Shown: positions 39,471 through 49,305, numbered from the stretch's first letter. The stretch: 64,000 nucleotides of DNA from Methylomonas sp. 11b (GCF_000515215.1 NZ_KI911557.1:4025741-4089740), one strand, 5' to 3'. The notes: generated by a model not told the origin, from the sequence alone. Numbers and translations: made by a program.

Positions 39471-40504
39471 TCGAGAGTGACAGATTGGTTACAGCTCAGG
39501 GAAATAATGACGAAGAGCGTGTGGATCGAGCTATTCGCCCCAAGCGTCTGAAAGACTATGTCGGCCAAAAAGAACTCCGCGAGCAAATGGAAATCTTTAT
39601 CCAGGCAGCGGTAACGCGTTCGGAAGCTCTGGATCATGTATTGATCTTCGGCCCGCCCGGCTTGGGGAAAACTACCTTGGCTAATATCGTGGCCATGGAA
39701 ATGAATGTCAACATTCGGCAAACCTCCGGCCCGGTGCTGGATAAAGCCGGGGACTTAGCGGCTTTGCTGACCAATCTGCAAGCGCACGATGTACTATTCA
39801 TCGACGAAATCCATAGACTCAGTCCGGCGGTGGAAGAGGTACTGTATCCGGCTATGGAAGACTACCAAATTGATATTATAATAGGCGAAGGTCCGGCAGC
39901 CCGCTCGATTAAGCTGGATTTGCCACCCTTTACGCTGATAGGCGCTACGACCCGAGCCGGTTTGTTGACATCGCCTTTACGCGATCGTTTCGGTATCGTC
40001 CAACGTCTTGAGTTTTACACCGTTGAGGAACTGGCCAGTATCGTCAGTCGCTCGGCGAAGCTGTTAAATATTGGCATGGACAGTGGTGGTGCCGACGAGA
40101 TAGCCTGCCGCTCGCGGGGCACGCCGCGCATAGCCAACCGACTCTTACGTAGAGTGCGGGATTTTGCCGAAGTAAAAGGCAACGGCACGGTTAGTCGTGA
40201 GATCGCCCAACAAGCCTTGGATATGCTGAAAATAGACCAGCAAGGGTTTGATATGCTGGACCGGAAGTTATTGACAGCCATGATAGAACATTTTCAAGGC
40301 GGTCCAGTCGGGCTGGATACGCTGGCTGCTGTGATCAGCGAGGAGCGCGGTACCGTGGAAGATGTGCTGGAACCTTATTTGTTGCAGCAAGGCTTTATCA
40401 TGCGCACCCCCAGAGGACGAGTGGTGACGCATAAGGCTTACAGCCACTTTGGCTTACCAGTGCCCAAGCAGCAACCCGGCGTCGATGACATCTTCGCCAA
40501 TTAA
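39467..40504 (+). CDS. ruvB: Holliday junction ATP-dependent helicase RuvB
   Basis: A 345-aa AAA+ motor. [11 protein letters not shown] is the family N-terminus, [13 protein letters not shown] the Walker [10 protein letters not shown] the Walker B, and [18 protein letters not shown] sensor 1 with the arginine finger. Drives branch migration with RuvA. It follows ruvA and precedes ybgC. Confidence 0.98.
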   Translation: MIESDRLVTAQGNNDEERVDRAIRPKRLKDYVGQKELREQMEIFIQAAVTRSEALDHVLIFGPPGLGKTTLANIVAMEMNVNIRQTSGPVLDKAGDLAALLTNLQAHDVLFIDEIHRLSPAVEEVLYPAMEDYQIDIIIGEGPAARSIKLDLPPFTLIGATTRAGLLTSPLRDRFGIVQRLEFYTVEELASIVSRSAKLLNIGMDSGGADEIACRSRGTPRIANRLLRRVRDFAEVKGNGTVSREIAQQALDMLKIDQQGFDMLDRKLLTAMIEHFQGGPVGLDTLAAVISEERGTVEDVLEPYLLQQGFIMRTPRGRVVTHKAYSHFGLPVPKQQPGVDDIFAN

Positions 40505-40522
40505 TAATTCGTTAAGAGACGA

Positions 40523-40918
40523 ATGAAAGAATTTACTTGGCCGGTAAGGGTCTATTACGAAGACACTGACGCGGGCGGTGTGGTGTTCTACGCTAACTAT
40601 TTGAAGTTTTTTGAACGCGCCAGAACCGAAATGCTGCGTATTGTCGGTTTCGAACAGGACAGGCTGATTATTGAGCAAAACCTGATTTTTGTCGTGCGTT
40701 CGGTAAAAGTCGATTATTTGAAGCCGGCGCGCTTCAACGACCTGTTGGATGTTAATGCAAAAGTGATTGAACACAAAAAAACGAATTTTACCTTTGAGCA
40801 ATCGATTACCCGGCAACAAGACCTGTTGTGCGCTGCTGAAGTTCGAATTGCCTGTCTTGATGCGCAAAGCATGAAGCCCAAACTGATTCCCTCTGCTATT
40901 TTGGAACATTTAAACTAA
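40523..40918 (+). CDS. ybgC: YbgC acyl-CoA thioesterase, Tol-Pal associated
   Basis: A 131-aa hot-dog-fold thioesterase. YYEDTDAGGVVFYANYLKFFERAR is the signature with the catalytic Asp. The stop overlaps the tolQ start by one base. The link with Tol-Pal is a conserved gene pairing. Confidence 0.95.
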   Translation: MKEFTWPVRVYYEDTDAGGVVFYANYLKFFERARTEMLRIVGFEQDRLIIEQNLIFVVRSVKVDYLKPARFNDLLDVNAKVIEHKKTNFTFEQSITRQQDLLCAAEVRIACLDAQSMKPKLIPSAILEHLN

Positions 40919-41595
40919 TGAATACCGATTTATCCATCCTGACGCTGGTCAAAGAAGCCAGCATCGTCGTGCAGTTTGTTATGTTCATCCTGTTGTCGGC
41001 ATCGGTTGCTTCCTGGACCTTCATCTTTTCCAAGCGTAAAGAATTGAAGCAAGCCATCGCCATCACCGACGACTTTGAGGAGGAGTTTTGGTCCGGCGTC
41101 GGTTTGGCCGAGCTGTATAAAAAAATGTCCAGTGACCGTTTCGAGCCGGAAGGCATAGAAAAAATCTTTCTGGCCGGTTATCGCGAGTTTGCGCGGATGC
41201 GCCAGAAGGGCGATGTCGAACCTTCGGTGCAGGTAGAAAGTGCGCAGCGGGCGATGCGAATCGAGTTATCTCGCGAGTTGGATAGGCTGGACGAGACCTT
41301 GCCGTTTTTGGCGACAGTCGGTTCGACCAGTCCTTATATAGGCCTGTTTGGCACCGTCTGGGGCATCATGAATTCGTTCCGTGCCTTAGGCGAAATCAAG
41401 AATGCGACGTTGGCAAATGTCGCTCCCGGTATTTCCGAAGCTTTAATTGCTACCGCCATTGGTTTGTTTGCAGCGATTCCAGCAGTTATTGCCTATAACC
41501 GCTTCTCCACGCGCTTGGATCGTTTGGCTGGCCGTTACGAATTATTCGTCGACGAGTTCGTGGTATTACTGCAAAGACAGGCGCACAGCAAATGA
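40918..41595 (+). CDS. tolQ: Tol-Pal system proton channel subunit TolQ
   Basis: A 225-aa MotA/TolQ/ExbB-family inner membrane protein with helices near residues 16-36, 130-155 and 165-190 (PYIGLFGTVWGIMNSF, SEALIATAIGLFAAIPAVIAY). With TolR it forms the proton-driven motor that energises TolA. Overlaps tolR. Confidence 0.96.
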   Translation: MNTDLSILTLVKEASIVVQFVMFILLSASVASWTFIFSKRKELKQAIAITDDFEEEFWSGVGLAELYKKMSSDRFEPEGIEKIFLAGYREFARMRQKGDVEPSVQVESAQRAMRIELSRELDRLDETLPFLATVGSTSPYIGLFGTVWGIMNSFRALGEIKNATLANVAPGISEALIATAIGLFAAIPAVIAYNRFSTRLDRLAGRYELFVDEFVVLLQRQAHSK

Positions 41596-42050
41596 ATGTA
41601 GGCGGCAGCAATCGCAGATCGCGCAAAAAACGCGGAGTAATGGCCGAAATTAACGTCGTGCCTTATATCGACGTTACCTTTGTGCTGTTGATGATTTTCA
41701 TGATTACCGCCCCGCTGGTGCAAACCGGTGTCGAGGTCGAATTACCCCAAGCCGAGGCTGATTCGGTTGATTTACAGGATCAGGTGCCGGTGATTGTTTC
41801 GATCAAAAAAGACGGCAGTTTGTATGTCGATATTGGCAATGGTGATGAGGAAGCCGAGACGCCGGTCGATGTCGATACCGTTAAAACCAGAGTCGCTGCG
41901 GTATTCAGAAATAATCCGAAAGCCCAGCTGTATGTGCGTGGCGATCACGAAGTGGAATACGGGAGTATCGTCAGCGTGATGGTGGAGTTGAAGAAAACCG
42001 GTGCCCCCAAAGTGGGCTTGATGACCGCGCCGCCGCCAGACAGCAAATAA
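41592..42050 (+). CDS. tolR: Tol-Pal system protein TolR
   Basis: A 152-aa ExbD/TolR-family protein. One N-terminal helix follows MAEINVVPYIDVTFVLLMIF, where Asp is the proton-accepting residue. The periplasmic domain ends ELKKTGAPKVGLMT. Overlaps tolQ and precedes tolA by eight bases. Confidence 0.96.
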   Translation: MNVGGSNRRSRKKRGVMAEINVVPYIDVTFVLLMIFMITAPLVQTGVEVELPQAEADSVDLQDQVPVIVSIKKDGSLYVDIGNGDEEAETPVDVDTVKTRVAAVFRNNPKAQLYVRGDHEVEYGSIVSVMVELKKTGAPKVGLMTAPPPDSK

Positions 42051-42058
42051 AGACCACC

Positions 42059-43582
42059 ATGAAAAGTTTTAAACCTTCGCTTGCACAGGCGATAGCGCTG
42101 CACATTCTGATTGTCTTGTTGTTCAGTTTTAGTTTTCTAACTGAAACTGACGACGCACAAATGGCCCCGCCGGCGGATATTATTGAAGCGACTGTATTGG
42201 ATGGCGCGGAAATCGATGCGGAAGCCGAACGCTTAAAGCAGAATGAAGCAAACAAGCAACAAGCCGAAAAGCAGCATCAAGAGCAACTGGAAAACGCCAG
42301 AAAAACCGAAGAGCAGTTGTTGCAGCAAGCTAAAAAGCAACGCGTGCTTGAAGAGCAGAAAATTCAGGAAGCCGCCGAAAAGCGTAAGCAAGAAGCGCTA
42401 GAAGAGAAGAAACTGCAGGAACAACTGGTCGCCAAGCGTAAGGAAGAGGAAAAAAAGTTAGAGGAAGCCAAGGAACGGCAAGCTCTGGAACAGAAAAAAG
42501 CCAAGGAAGTCGCGGAAAAGCAGAAGCAAGCCGAACTGGAGAAACAAAAGGAAGTCGCGGAAAAACAGAAACAAGCCGAACTGGAAAAGCAGAAGGAATT
42601 GACGGAAAAGCAAAAGGAAGCCGAGAAACAAAAGCAACTGGAAAAGCAAAAACAACAGGAAGTGGAGCGCGAAGCCAAGTTGAAGGAACAAAAACTGGCG
42701 GAAGCGGCGCGAGAGAAACAACAGCAGGAAGCGGAAATCAAAAAGCTGGAACAGGAAAAGAAGTTACAGGAACAAAAAGCCCTGGAACAGCAAAAAAAGC
42801 TTCAGGAGCAAAAGAGCGAGGAAGCCAAGCGCCAGGAACAAGCAAGGCAAGCGGAAGCCAAGGCAAAAGCGGAAAAGGAAAGGCAATTAGCTGACGAAAA
42901 AGCTAAAGCCGAGAAAGAAAAACAGGCCGCGCTTAACGCTGAAAAAGCCAAACAAGCAGCGGAAGCCGAGGCAAGAGCCAAGGCGGAAAAAGATAAACAA
43001 CTCGCCGCCGAAAAAGCGGAGAAAGAGCGCCAAGCCAAAATAGCGGCAGAAAAAGCCGAAAAAGAACGCATGGCGGCCGAAGCCGAAGCTAAAGCCAAGG
43101 CGGAGAAAGAACGTCAGGCCAAGCTGGCTGCGGAAAAGGCCGAGAAAGCCGAAAAAGAACGGCTCGCGGCGGAAGCGGCTGCTAAAGCCAAGGCAGAACA
43201 AGAGCGCCAAGCTGCGATAGCGGCGGCTGAAAAAGCGGAAAAAGAACGCCAGGCTGCGGAGGCTGCCGCTGCTGCAGCGGCAAAAGCGGCGTCGGATAAG
43301 CAAGCTGTAGATTCCGCGAAGCAAATGATAGCCCGCAAAGTCGAAGGGGCTTGGACGCGGCCGATCAACGCAACGCAAGGCTTGAGATGCACAATTCAGG
43401 TAAAATTGTTGGCTAGCGGTGATGTGATGGACGCAGTGGTGATTGGTAGCAGCGGCGATCCGATTTTTGACCGTTCGGCGGAGAATGCAGTAAGAAAAGC
43501 TTCGCCTTTGCCGGTACCGCAAGATAGAAATTTATTTAATCAGGAATTTAGAGTTTTTACCTTTGTGTTTAAACCGGAATAA
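42059..43582 (+). CDS. tolA: Tol-Pal system bridging protein TolA
   Basis: 507 aa. Residues 12-32 are a single inner membrane helix (SLAQAIALHILIVLLFSFSF). Residues about 60-415 are a Lys/Glu/Ala/Gln helix built of KAEKE and KQKE repeats, a long helical rod across the periplasm. Residues 420-507 are the globular domain that contacts TolB and Pal (KVEGAWTRPINATQGLRC). The helical rod seems longer than in E. coli TolA (421 aa total). The repeats are low complexity and could vary in length. Confidence 0.94.
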   Translation: MKSFKPSLAQAIALHILIVLLFSFSFLTETDDAQMAPPADIIEATVLDGAEIDAEAERLKQNEANKQQAEKQHQEQLENARKTEEQLLQQAKKQRVLEEQKIQEAAEKRKQEALEEKKLQEQLVAKRKEEEKKLEEAKERQALEQKKAKEVAEKQKQAELEKQKEVAEKQKQAELEKQKELTEKQKEAEKQKQLEKQKQQEVEREAKLKEQKLAEAAREKQQQEAEIKKLEQEKKLQEQKALEQQKKLQEQKSEEAKRQEQARQAEAKAKAEKERQLADEKAKAEKEKQAALNAEKAKQAAEAEARAKAEKDKQLAAEKAEKERQAKIAAEKAEKERMAAEAEAKAKAEKERQAKLAAEKAEKAEKERLAAEAAAKAKAEQERQAAIAAAEKAEKERQAAEAAAAAAAKAASDKQAVDSAKQMIARKVEGAWTRPINATQGLRCTIQVKLLASGDVMDAVVIGSSGDPIFDRSAENAVRKASPLPVPQDRNLFNQEFRVFTFVFKPE

Positions 43583-43603
43583 TCAGTAAACGGAAACGAG
43601 AGA

Positions 43604-44887
43604 ATGATGTTAATCACAAGAATTTTAGTCGGCGGCATTTTGGCTGGGATGTTTACAGCGGCGCAGGCGGCCGGTTTGACCATAGAGATTACCAAAGGTT
43701 CGCAAACTGCGGTGCCTATTGCCATCGTGCCGTTTGCTCAACAAGGCTCTATCGGCAACGTCAAGTTGTCCGATGTGATCAGTTCTGATTTGGGCGGCAG
43801 CGGTTTTTTCAAAACCTTGTCGGAAGACGATATGCTGACCAAGCCCAGCGAGCCGGAGCGCGTCAACTTCAAGGACTGGCAGGTATTGGGCCAAGACTAT
43901 ATGGCGATAGGTCAAGTGGTCGGCAATGGCGGCAGCTACAACATCCAGTTCCATTTGTTCAACGTACATAACGGCCAGTTGTTAATGGGCTACCGTTTGA
44001 CTGCTGGCGCCAACGAATTGCGTCGGGCGGCGCATCATATTAGCGATCTGATTTACGAAAAATTGACCGGCCGCAAAGGCGCGTTTAATACCCGCATTGC
44101 TTATGTGACCAGCGTTCGTCGCGGTAACGGCAAGCAGTTTATGCTGCAAGTAGCCGATGCGGATGGTTATAACCCTAGGACGATTGCCGAATCGCCAGAG
44201 CCTATTATGGCGCCAGCTTGGTCGCCGGATGGCAGTAAAATTGCCTACGTATCTTTCCATACCAAGCGTTCGGAAATTTGGGTGCAAACCCTGGCAACCG
44301 GACAACGGGAAAGCGTTTCTTCCTATCCGGGTATCAATGGCGCACCTGCTTTTTCACCGGACGGCAGTCGTCTGGCTATTACGCTCTCTAAAGACGGCAG
44401 TCCGGATGTTTACGTGTTGAATTTGGGTAGTCGCTCTTTGACCCGTTTGACCAGCGGTTTGTCCATCGATACAGAGCCAACTTGGTCGCCGGACGGTAGC
44501 TCTATCTTGTTTACGTCTGATCAAGGCGGTAAACCCCAGCTTTACCTGATGCCTGCTTCCGGCGGCAAGGCCAGCCGCGTTACATTCCAGGGCGACTACA
44601 ACGCTAGAGGCCGTTTTTCGGCGGATGGTAGGAGCTTGGCAATGGTTACTGGCAGCGGCGGAGGCTACAAAATTGCAGTCATGGATATGGCTTCGCGCAC
44701 CGTGAATGTGTTGACGGAAGGAAATCTTGACGAGTCACCTAGTTTTGCGCCCAATGGCAGCATGGTTTTATTTGCCGCGAACCGCGGCGGTCGGTCGGCT
44801 TTATCGGTGGTGTCTACCGATGGCGCGATGCAACAGAAATTGGCATTCGAGAGTGGCGAGGTCCGTGAACCGGCCTGGGCACCTTGA
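43604..44887 (+). CDS. tolB: Tol-Pal system periplasmic beta-propeller TolB
   Basis: 427 aa with a signal peptide (1-23). An N-terminal alpha/beta domain precedes a six-blade propeller with repeated WSPDGSKIAY, FSPDGSRLA and WSPDGSSILFTSD blades. It links TolA to Pal and Lpp during outer membrane constriction. Confidence 0.96.
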   Translation: MMLITRILVGGILAGMFTAAQAAGLTIEITKGSQTAVPIAIVPFAQQGSIGNVKLSDVISSDLGGSGFFKTLSEDDMLTKPSEPERVNFKDWQVLGQDYMAIGQVVGNGGSYNIQFHLFNVHNGQLLMGYRLTAGANELRRAAHHISDLIYEKLTGRKGAFNTRIAYVTSVRRGNGKQFMLQVADADGYNPRTIAESPEPIMAPAWSPDGSKIAYVSFHTKRSEIWVQTLATGQRESVSSYPGINGAPAFSPDGSRLAITLSKDGSPDVYVLNLGSRSLTRLTSGLSIDTEPTWSPDGSSILFTSDQGGKPQLYLMPASGGKASRVTFQGDYNARGRFSADGRSLAMVTGSGGGYKIAVMDMASRTVNVLTEGNLDESPSFAPNGSMVLFAANRGGRSALSVVSTDGAMQQKLAFESGEVREPAWAP

Positions 44888-44949
44888 TTGCAAGCGCGAT
44901 AGCCCTCACACTATCGCTACCTGAGTTTTAATTTATATATTGGAGAAAA

Positions 44950-45519
44950 TTGATGAGATTTAACAAAACCTATTTGGCTTTGGCCATGACTGCGATTTTG
45001 GTAACAACAGGCTGTAGCTCAACCGAAGAAGAAGGTTTGGCGGATTCCACCCAAGGTACCGATGCCTCAACCAGCGGTCTGGCCGATGGATCTATGTCTG
45101 GTAGCCAATTCGGCTCAGGCAATGGCAGCAGCTTCGGCTCCGGTTCCGGCGCGAACCTGGGGCCTGAGTTCAGCGACCCTAACAATCCGTTGTCCAAACA
45201 GGTCATTTACTTCGAAATCGATAGCAGCCAAGTGAAACAAGAATACGTGCCTGTCGTGGCCGCGCATGCGCGTTATTTGGCTTCACATCCTAATCAACAC
45301 GTTATCCTGTCCGGCCATGCCGACGAGCGCGGTTCCAGCGAATACAACATCGCGCTGGGCGAGCAACGTTCTAAATCAGTAGAGAGAATGATGCGTTCGC
45401 AAGGTGTCACCGCGAGCCAATTGGAAGTGGTTAGTTATGGCGAAGAAAAACCTGTTGTGTCGGGTCATGACGAATCAGCTTGGCAGCAAAATCGCCGCGT
45501 GGAAGTTGGCTATCAATGA
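44950..45519 (+). CDS. pal: Peptidoglycan-associated lipoprotein Pal
   Basis: 189 aa. The lipobox is VTTGC near residue 21, followed by a Ser/Gly linker and an OmpA-like domain (residues 80-189; VILSGHADERGSSEYNIALGEQRS) that binds peptidoglycan. It overlaps cpoB by ATGA. Confidence 0.96.
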   Translation: MMRFNKTYLALAMTAILVTTGCSSTEEEGLADSTQGTDASTSGLADGSMSGSQFGSGNGSSFGSGSGANLGPEFSDPNNPLSKQVIYFEIDSSQVKQEYVPVVAAHARYLASHPNQHVILSGHADERGSSEYNIALGEQRSKSVERMMRSQGVTASQLEVVSYGEEKPVVSGHDESAWQQNRRVEVGYQ

Positions 45520-46376
45520 GTAAGCGTGCGCTTCTGATCCTGAGTCTCGGCTTTGGCTTATGTGCCGAAGCTGGCGCTGCGCCTAATGGTGCCGGTTATC
45601 CGGCTGCGAATGCTTATGCGCAGCCGGCCGCTACTGACAATGCTATTTTTGAGGTATTGGGCAGATTGGAGCAGTTACAGTCGGAAGTGCAACAATTGCG
45701 CGGCATGGTCGAGGAGCAATCCCAGACCATCGCCGACTTGCAAAGAAAACAAAGCAATATGTACTCCGATCTTGATGATCGGATGCAGGCGCTTACCGCC
45801 GGTGGGCAAGCGCCGCAGAGTCAATCGCCCGCGCCAGCTTCTGCCGATACGGCTGTGACTGGACAAGCGGCAGCCACTGCTGCTCAACCTCCCGCACCAG
45901 CGGCCCCGGTTGCACCAACCCCGGCGCCAGTTGCAACTGCGACGCCAGCTCTGGCTGCGCCTGTAGTGGACAATAAGCCGGCTGCGACGGCGGCACAAGG
46001 CAACGAAAAGGAACGTTATCAGTCGGCTTACGATACTTTGCGTAACGGCCACAATGCCCAAGCCATCAAAATGTTTCAGGATTTGCTGAAAGACTTTCCA
46101 GCAGGCGAGTTTGCCGACAATTCTCAGTATTGGCTGGCGGAAGCGCATAAGATCAATCGTGAATTCGATGCGGCGCGTGCTGCATTTAATAAGGTGGTCA
46201 GCCAATACCCCAACAGCTCTAAAGTGCCGGACGCCTTGTTGAAACTGGGCTATATCGAATTCGATCTGCAAAACACCGCAAAAGCTCGCGATTATCTAAC
46301 GCGGGTGACTACCAGCTATCCAGGCACTACTGCTGCGCATTTGGCGGAAAAAAAGCTGGCGCAAATGCCGCAATAA
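45516..46376 (+). CDS. cpoB: Cell division coordinator CpoB (YbgF)
   Basis: 286 aa. Signal peptide (1-21), an N-terminal coiled coil (EVLGRLEQLQSEVQQLRGMVEEQ), a Pro/Ala linker, and C-terminal TPR repeats (FADNSQYWLAEAHKI, VPDALLKLGYIEFD). It couples peptidoglycan synthesis to outer membrane constriction. Its ATG overlaps the pal stop. Confidence 0.93.
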   Translation: MSKRALLILSLGFGLCAEAGAAPNGAGYPAANAYAQPAATDNAIFEVLGRLEQLQSEVQQLRGMVEEQSQTIADLQRKQSNMYSDLDDRMQALTAGGQAPQSQSPAPASADTAVTGQAAATAAQPPAPAAPVAPTPAPVATATPALAAPVVDNKPAATAAQGNEKERYQSAYDTLRNGHNAQAIKMFQDLLKDFPAGEFADNSQYWLAEAHKINREFDAARAAFNKVVSQYPNSSKVPDALLKLGYIEFDLQNTAKARDYLTRVTTSYPGTTAAHLAEKKLAQMPQ

Positions 46377-46388
46377 ATTGGCGTACGG

Positions 46389-47033
46389 ATGGAGCAAACG
46401 CTACGTATTACCGAAGTATTCTATTCCCTACAGGGTGAGGCGAATACGGTGGGGCTGCCCACTGTCTTTATTCGCTTGACCGGCTGCCCCTTGCGTTGCA
46501 CCTATTGCGATACTGCCTATGCTTTCAGCGGCGGCGATAAACTTAGCCTCGACGATATTCTTCAGCAGGTTGGCCGCTACAACACCCGCTATGTGACGGT
46601 AACCGGTGGCGAACCTTTAGCTCAACCTGCCTGTAATCCTTTGATGCTTCGCTTGTTGGATGCCGGTTACCAGGTTTCGCTGGAAACCAGCGGTGCCTTG
46701 GATGTGTCGATGGTTGACAGCCGGGTCAGTAAAGTCATGGATTTGAAAACGCCGAGCTCAGGTGAACTTGAGCGCAATCGATATGACAATATCCAGTATT
46801 TAACGGCGCACGACCAAGTCAAATTCGTGATTGCCGATGCCGCCGATTACCAATGGGCCAAGCAGCAACTTGAGCTCTATCGCTTAGTCGAACATTGCCA
46901 AGTACTGTTCTCGCCGGTGATGGATGTGATGTCACATACCGAGCTGGCCGAGCGTATTTTGGCCGACCAATTACAGGTTAGGTTTCAAATTCAATTACAT
47001 AAATTTCTTTGGAACGACGCGCGTGGAAAATAA
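46389..47033 (+). CDS. queE: 7-carboxy-7-deazaguanine synthase
   Basis: A 214-aa small radical SAM enzyme that turns carboxy-tetrahydropterin into CDG, the deazaguanine core of queuosine. The cluster cysteines are in [18 protein letters not shown], with an SxQGE substrate site in [12 protein letters not shown]. It overlaps queC by 11 bases and follows cpoB, the standard order. Confidence 0.95.
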   Translation: MEQTLRITEVFYSLQGEANTVGLPTVFIRLTGCPLRCTYCDTAYAFSGGDKLSLDDILQQVGRYNTRYVTVTGGEPLAQPACNPLMLRLLDAGYQVSLETSGALDVSMVDSRVSKVMDLKTPSSGELERNRYDNIQYLTAHDQVKFVIADAADYQWAKQQLELYRLVEHCQVLFSPVMDVMSHTELAERILADQLQVRFQIQLHKFLWNDARGK

Positions 47034-47715
47034 CAGCAGTTCCAGGCCGGCAATCATTTTATTGTCCGGCGGCCTGGATTCCATTACGGTGTTGGCACTT
47101 GCCAAACAACAAGGCTTTACTTGCTACGCCTTGAGTTTCGATTACGGCCAGCGCCACAATGCCGAATTGGAAGCTTCGCGGAGAATCGCCAAGCATTACC
47201 AGGTCGCTGATCATAAGATCATCAACCTCGGGTTGAGCGCAATAGGCGGTTCTGCGTTGACCGATGCGCGGATCGATGTACCGACTTCGCCGCAAGCCGG
47301 CATTCCGGTGACTTATGTGCCGGCCAGAAATACTATATTTCTGGCGTTTGCCCTGGGTTGGGCGGAAGTGGTGAACGCTCACGATGTGTTCATCGGTGTG
47401 AACGCCGTCGATTATTCCGGTTACCCCGATTGTCGGCCGGAATTTATCAAAGCTTTTCAAGATATGGCCAACCTGGGCACCAAAGCGGGAGTGGAAGGCC
47501 ATAAAATTCAAATTCACACACCGCTGATAGCTTTGAGCAAAGCTGAGATTATTCAAAAAGGTTTGGAGCTGGGCGTCGATTACGCGGATACCGTATCTTG
47601 TTACTCTGCTGATATTAAAGGTAGAGCCTGTGGCGTTTGCGATGCCTGCAGATTGCGGGCGGCCGGTTTTCAAAATCTGGGCGTGGCTGATCCAACTCAT
47701 TATCGACCTAAATAA
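47023..47715 (+). CDS. queC: 7-cyano-7-deazaguanine synthase
   Basis: A 230-aa ATP-dependent amidotransferase-like enzyme making preQ0 from [16 protein letters not shown] is the PP-loop; the C-terminal Cys4 zinc site is in [23 protein letters not shown] start at 47023 inside the end of queE. Confidence 0.96.
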   Translation: MENNSSSRPAIILLSGGLDSITVLALAKQQGFTCYALSFDYGQRHNAELEASRRIAKHYQVADHKIINLGLSAIGGSALTDARIDVPTSPQAGIPVTYVPARNTIFLAFALGWAEVVNAHDVFIGVNAVDYSGYPDCRPEFIKAFQDMANLGTKAGVEGHKIQIHTPLIALSKAEIIQKGLELGVDYADTVSCYSADIKGRACGVCDACRLRAAGFQNLGVADPTHYRPK

Positions 47716-47815
47716 CCGGGGTTGACGCGCATTTATTAGAAACTCAAATAGCACGGGTATTTATTTGTCGGCTAAGCTATAAATAAATTTATCGTCGATC
47801 TGAGGGTCTTTCAGT

Positions 47816-48430
47816 ATGCAAGTCAAACAAACCAAGTCCCAATTTGTCGCCGTGGCTTCTATAGCCGCCGAATTGAGCGCGGTGATGGAAGTGGCCAAGG
47901 AAATTTCCCTAGCGGCAGCCAATGCCAAAGCCATTGCCTTTCGAGCCGGGGAAAAGGCCAAGGGTTTCCAACCCATCACCGACTTCATTAACGAATTGGC
48001 CAAGGATACGATCGAATTGGTCAATAACATCAACGAATACGCTTTCCACCTTTATCGCCTGACAGTCAATGAACAACGTATGACCGAAGCGTGCAGACGC
48101 TTCGAGAAAGTTGGACAGTTAGCCGTCGGCGCCAGATATGCCGATTCCTTGAACGCCCCATTGCAAGAAGTCAGGCTAAGAACTCAGATTTGTCATCGAG
48201 AGTTTATTATCCAGGTTTCGGAATTATTGATTAAGTTGGCTGATGTGATGCATCCGGCCAGGGCGGCCCGGGTGATTGCTGCCAACTCCCGCATCGAGGC
48301 TTCGCAAGCGGGAGAGTATCTGCAAAGTCTGCAAGCGGTCGCGGAAAGCGTCGATAACGCCGCGCAAATAATCAACGATAAAGTACATAAATGCCGGAGT
48401 GCTTTGACGATTATAAACGTCACCGAATAG
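47816..48430 (+). CDS. Soluble MCP-hairpin-like helical protein next to an ODP protein
   Basis: 204 aa, all helical, with no membrane segment and no known sensory domain. Residues 44-65 (AGEKAKGFQPITDFINELAKDT) resemble the signalling tip of methyl-accepting chemotaxis proteins (AGExGRGFAVVADEVRxLAxRS), and Ala-rich helices on either side could form the coiled-coil hairpin. A minimal cytosolic chemoreceptor-like or c-di-GMP-linked adaptor role is possible. The next gene encodes a di-iron oxygen-binding protein, a known partner of chemoreceptors in other bacteria. The resemblance is partial and I call it by inference. Confidence 0.5.
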   Translation: MQVKQTKSQFVAVASIAAELSAVMEVAKEISLAAANAKAIAFRAGEKAKGFQPITDFINELAKDTIELVNNINEYAFHLYRLTVNEQRMTEACRRFEKVGQLAVGARYADSLNAPLQEVRLRTQICHREFIIQVSELLIKLADVMHPARAARVIAANSRIEASQAGEYLQSLQAVAESVDNAAQIINDKVHKCRSALTIINVTE

Positions 48431-48471
48431 CGCACCCACCAAACCCAGTCTGGCCAAGAGGTACAGTTAGC

Positions 48472-49200
48472 ATGAGAATGACCAAAATTTATGAGGGCGC
48501 CTACCAATGGATAATGTTTGGCCGCGACGTACATAAGCCCGAAAAAATTATCGATACCAACCAATATATGGTGAGGACGGCCAATCGCTGCTTATTGATT
48601 GATCCCGGCGGCATAGAACTGTTTGCACCCATGCTGGCGGCGGTTTTACACCATGCGCCGGTAGAGGAAATTACCGATTTGTTCGCATCGCATCAAGATC
48701 CGGACATCATTTCGTCTTTAGGTTTATGGGATCAAGCGTTGCCTCACGCCAAACTGCATGCGGCAGCGTTATGGGAAGGTTTTTTAAGGCATTTCGGCTG
48801 CGAAACTATCGAATATGTGCCGATTCCCGATCATGGCGGGGTCATCAATCTCGGTACTACCGAGTTGCAGATCATCCCTGCGCACTACCTGCATGCCTCT
48901 GCTAATTTCCATATTTACGATCCACACGCCAAAATCCTGATGTCCGGCGATGTCGGTGCAGCCTTGGAAGCGCCGGGTACGCCGGTATTTGTGGACAACT
49001 TCGATATGCACGTCGAGAAGATGCGTTTCTTTCATCAGCGTTGGATGCCCTCTAATCAAGCTAAGCGCGCCTGGATTGATCGGGTCAGGAAGTTGGATAT
49101 CGACATACTGGCCCCGCAACATGGTCGGATGTTTAAAGGCGATGATGTGAAGCGTTTTCTGGATTGGTTCGAGGCCCTGCAAGTGGGGATTGCCGTATAA
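48472..49200 (+). CDS. Oxygen-binding di-iron (ODP-type) metallo-beta-lactamase-fold protein
   Basis: 242 aa, MBL fold like flavodiiron proteins but without a flavodoxin domain. Predicted metal ligands are His74, Asp76 and Asp78 (FASHQDPDII), His138 (IIPAHYLH), Asp160 (MSGDVG) and His217 (APQHGRM). HQDPD in place of HxExDH is typical of ODP sensor proteins as I recall them. It likely binds a di-iron centre and oxygen or NO and reports to a partner rather than reducing it. ATG 48472 has AGAGG about 10 bases upstream. It follows the MCP-hairpin-like gene by 41 bases and is followed by a terminator. Confidence 0.75.
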   Translation: MRMTKIYEGAYQWIMFGRDVHKPEKIIDTNQYMVRTANRCLLIDPGGIELFAPMLAAVLHHAPVEEITDLFASHQDPDIISSLGLWDQALPHAKLHAAALWEGFLRHFGCETIEYVPIPDHGGVINLGTTELQIIPAHYLHASANFHIYDPHAKILMSGDVGAALEAPGTPVFVDNFDMHVEKMRFFHQRWMPSNQAKRAWIDRVRKLDIDILAPQHGRMFKGDDVKRFLDWFEALQVGIAV

Positions 49201-49246
49201 AACAAGCATTTGCCGAAAATTGGGTTTATAATCCGGCCATTACGAG

Positions 49247-49272
49247 CCCCCGTCGCGAGATGGGGGTTTTTT
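49247..49272 (+). terminator. Rho-independent terminator between the ODP gene and miaB
   Basis: CCCCCGTC pairs with GATGGGGG (one G-U) around a GCGA tetraloop, then TTTTTT to 49272. It lies 46 bases after the ODP stop and 33 before miaB. A TATAAT at 49227-49232 lies before it without a good -35, so miaB could also be transcribed through it, with attenuation. Confidence 0.8.
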
Positions 49273-49305
49273 GTTAGTGAGAGTAGTTGAGGTATCTCAT
49301 CAAGC

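Noticed and set aside
42364..43522. Long antisense frames in tolA
   Set aside because: Cys/Phe/Ser-rich mirror translations of Lys/Glu codons; not genes.
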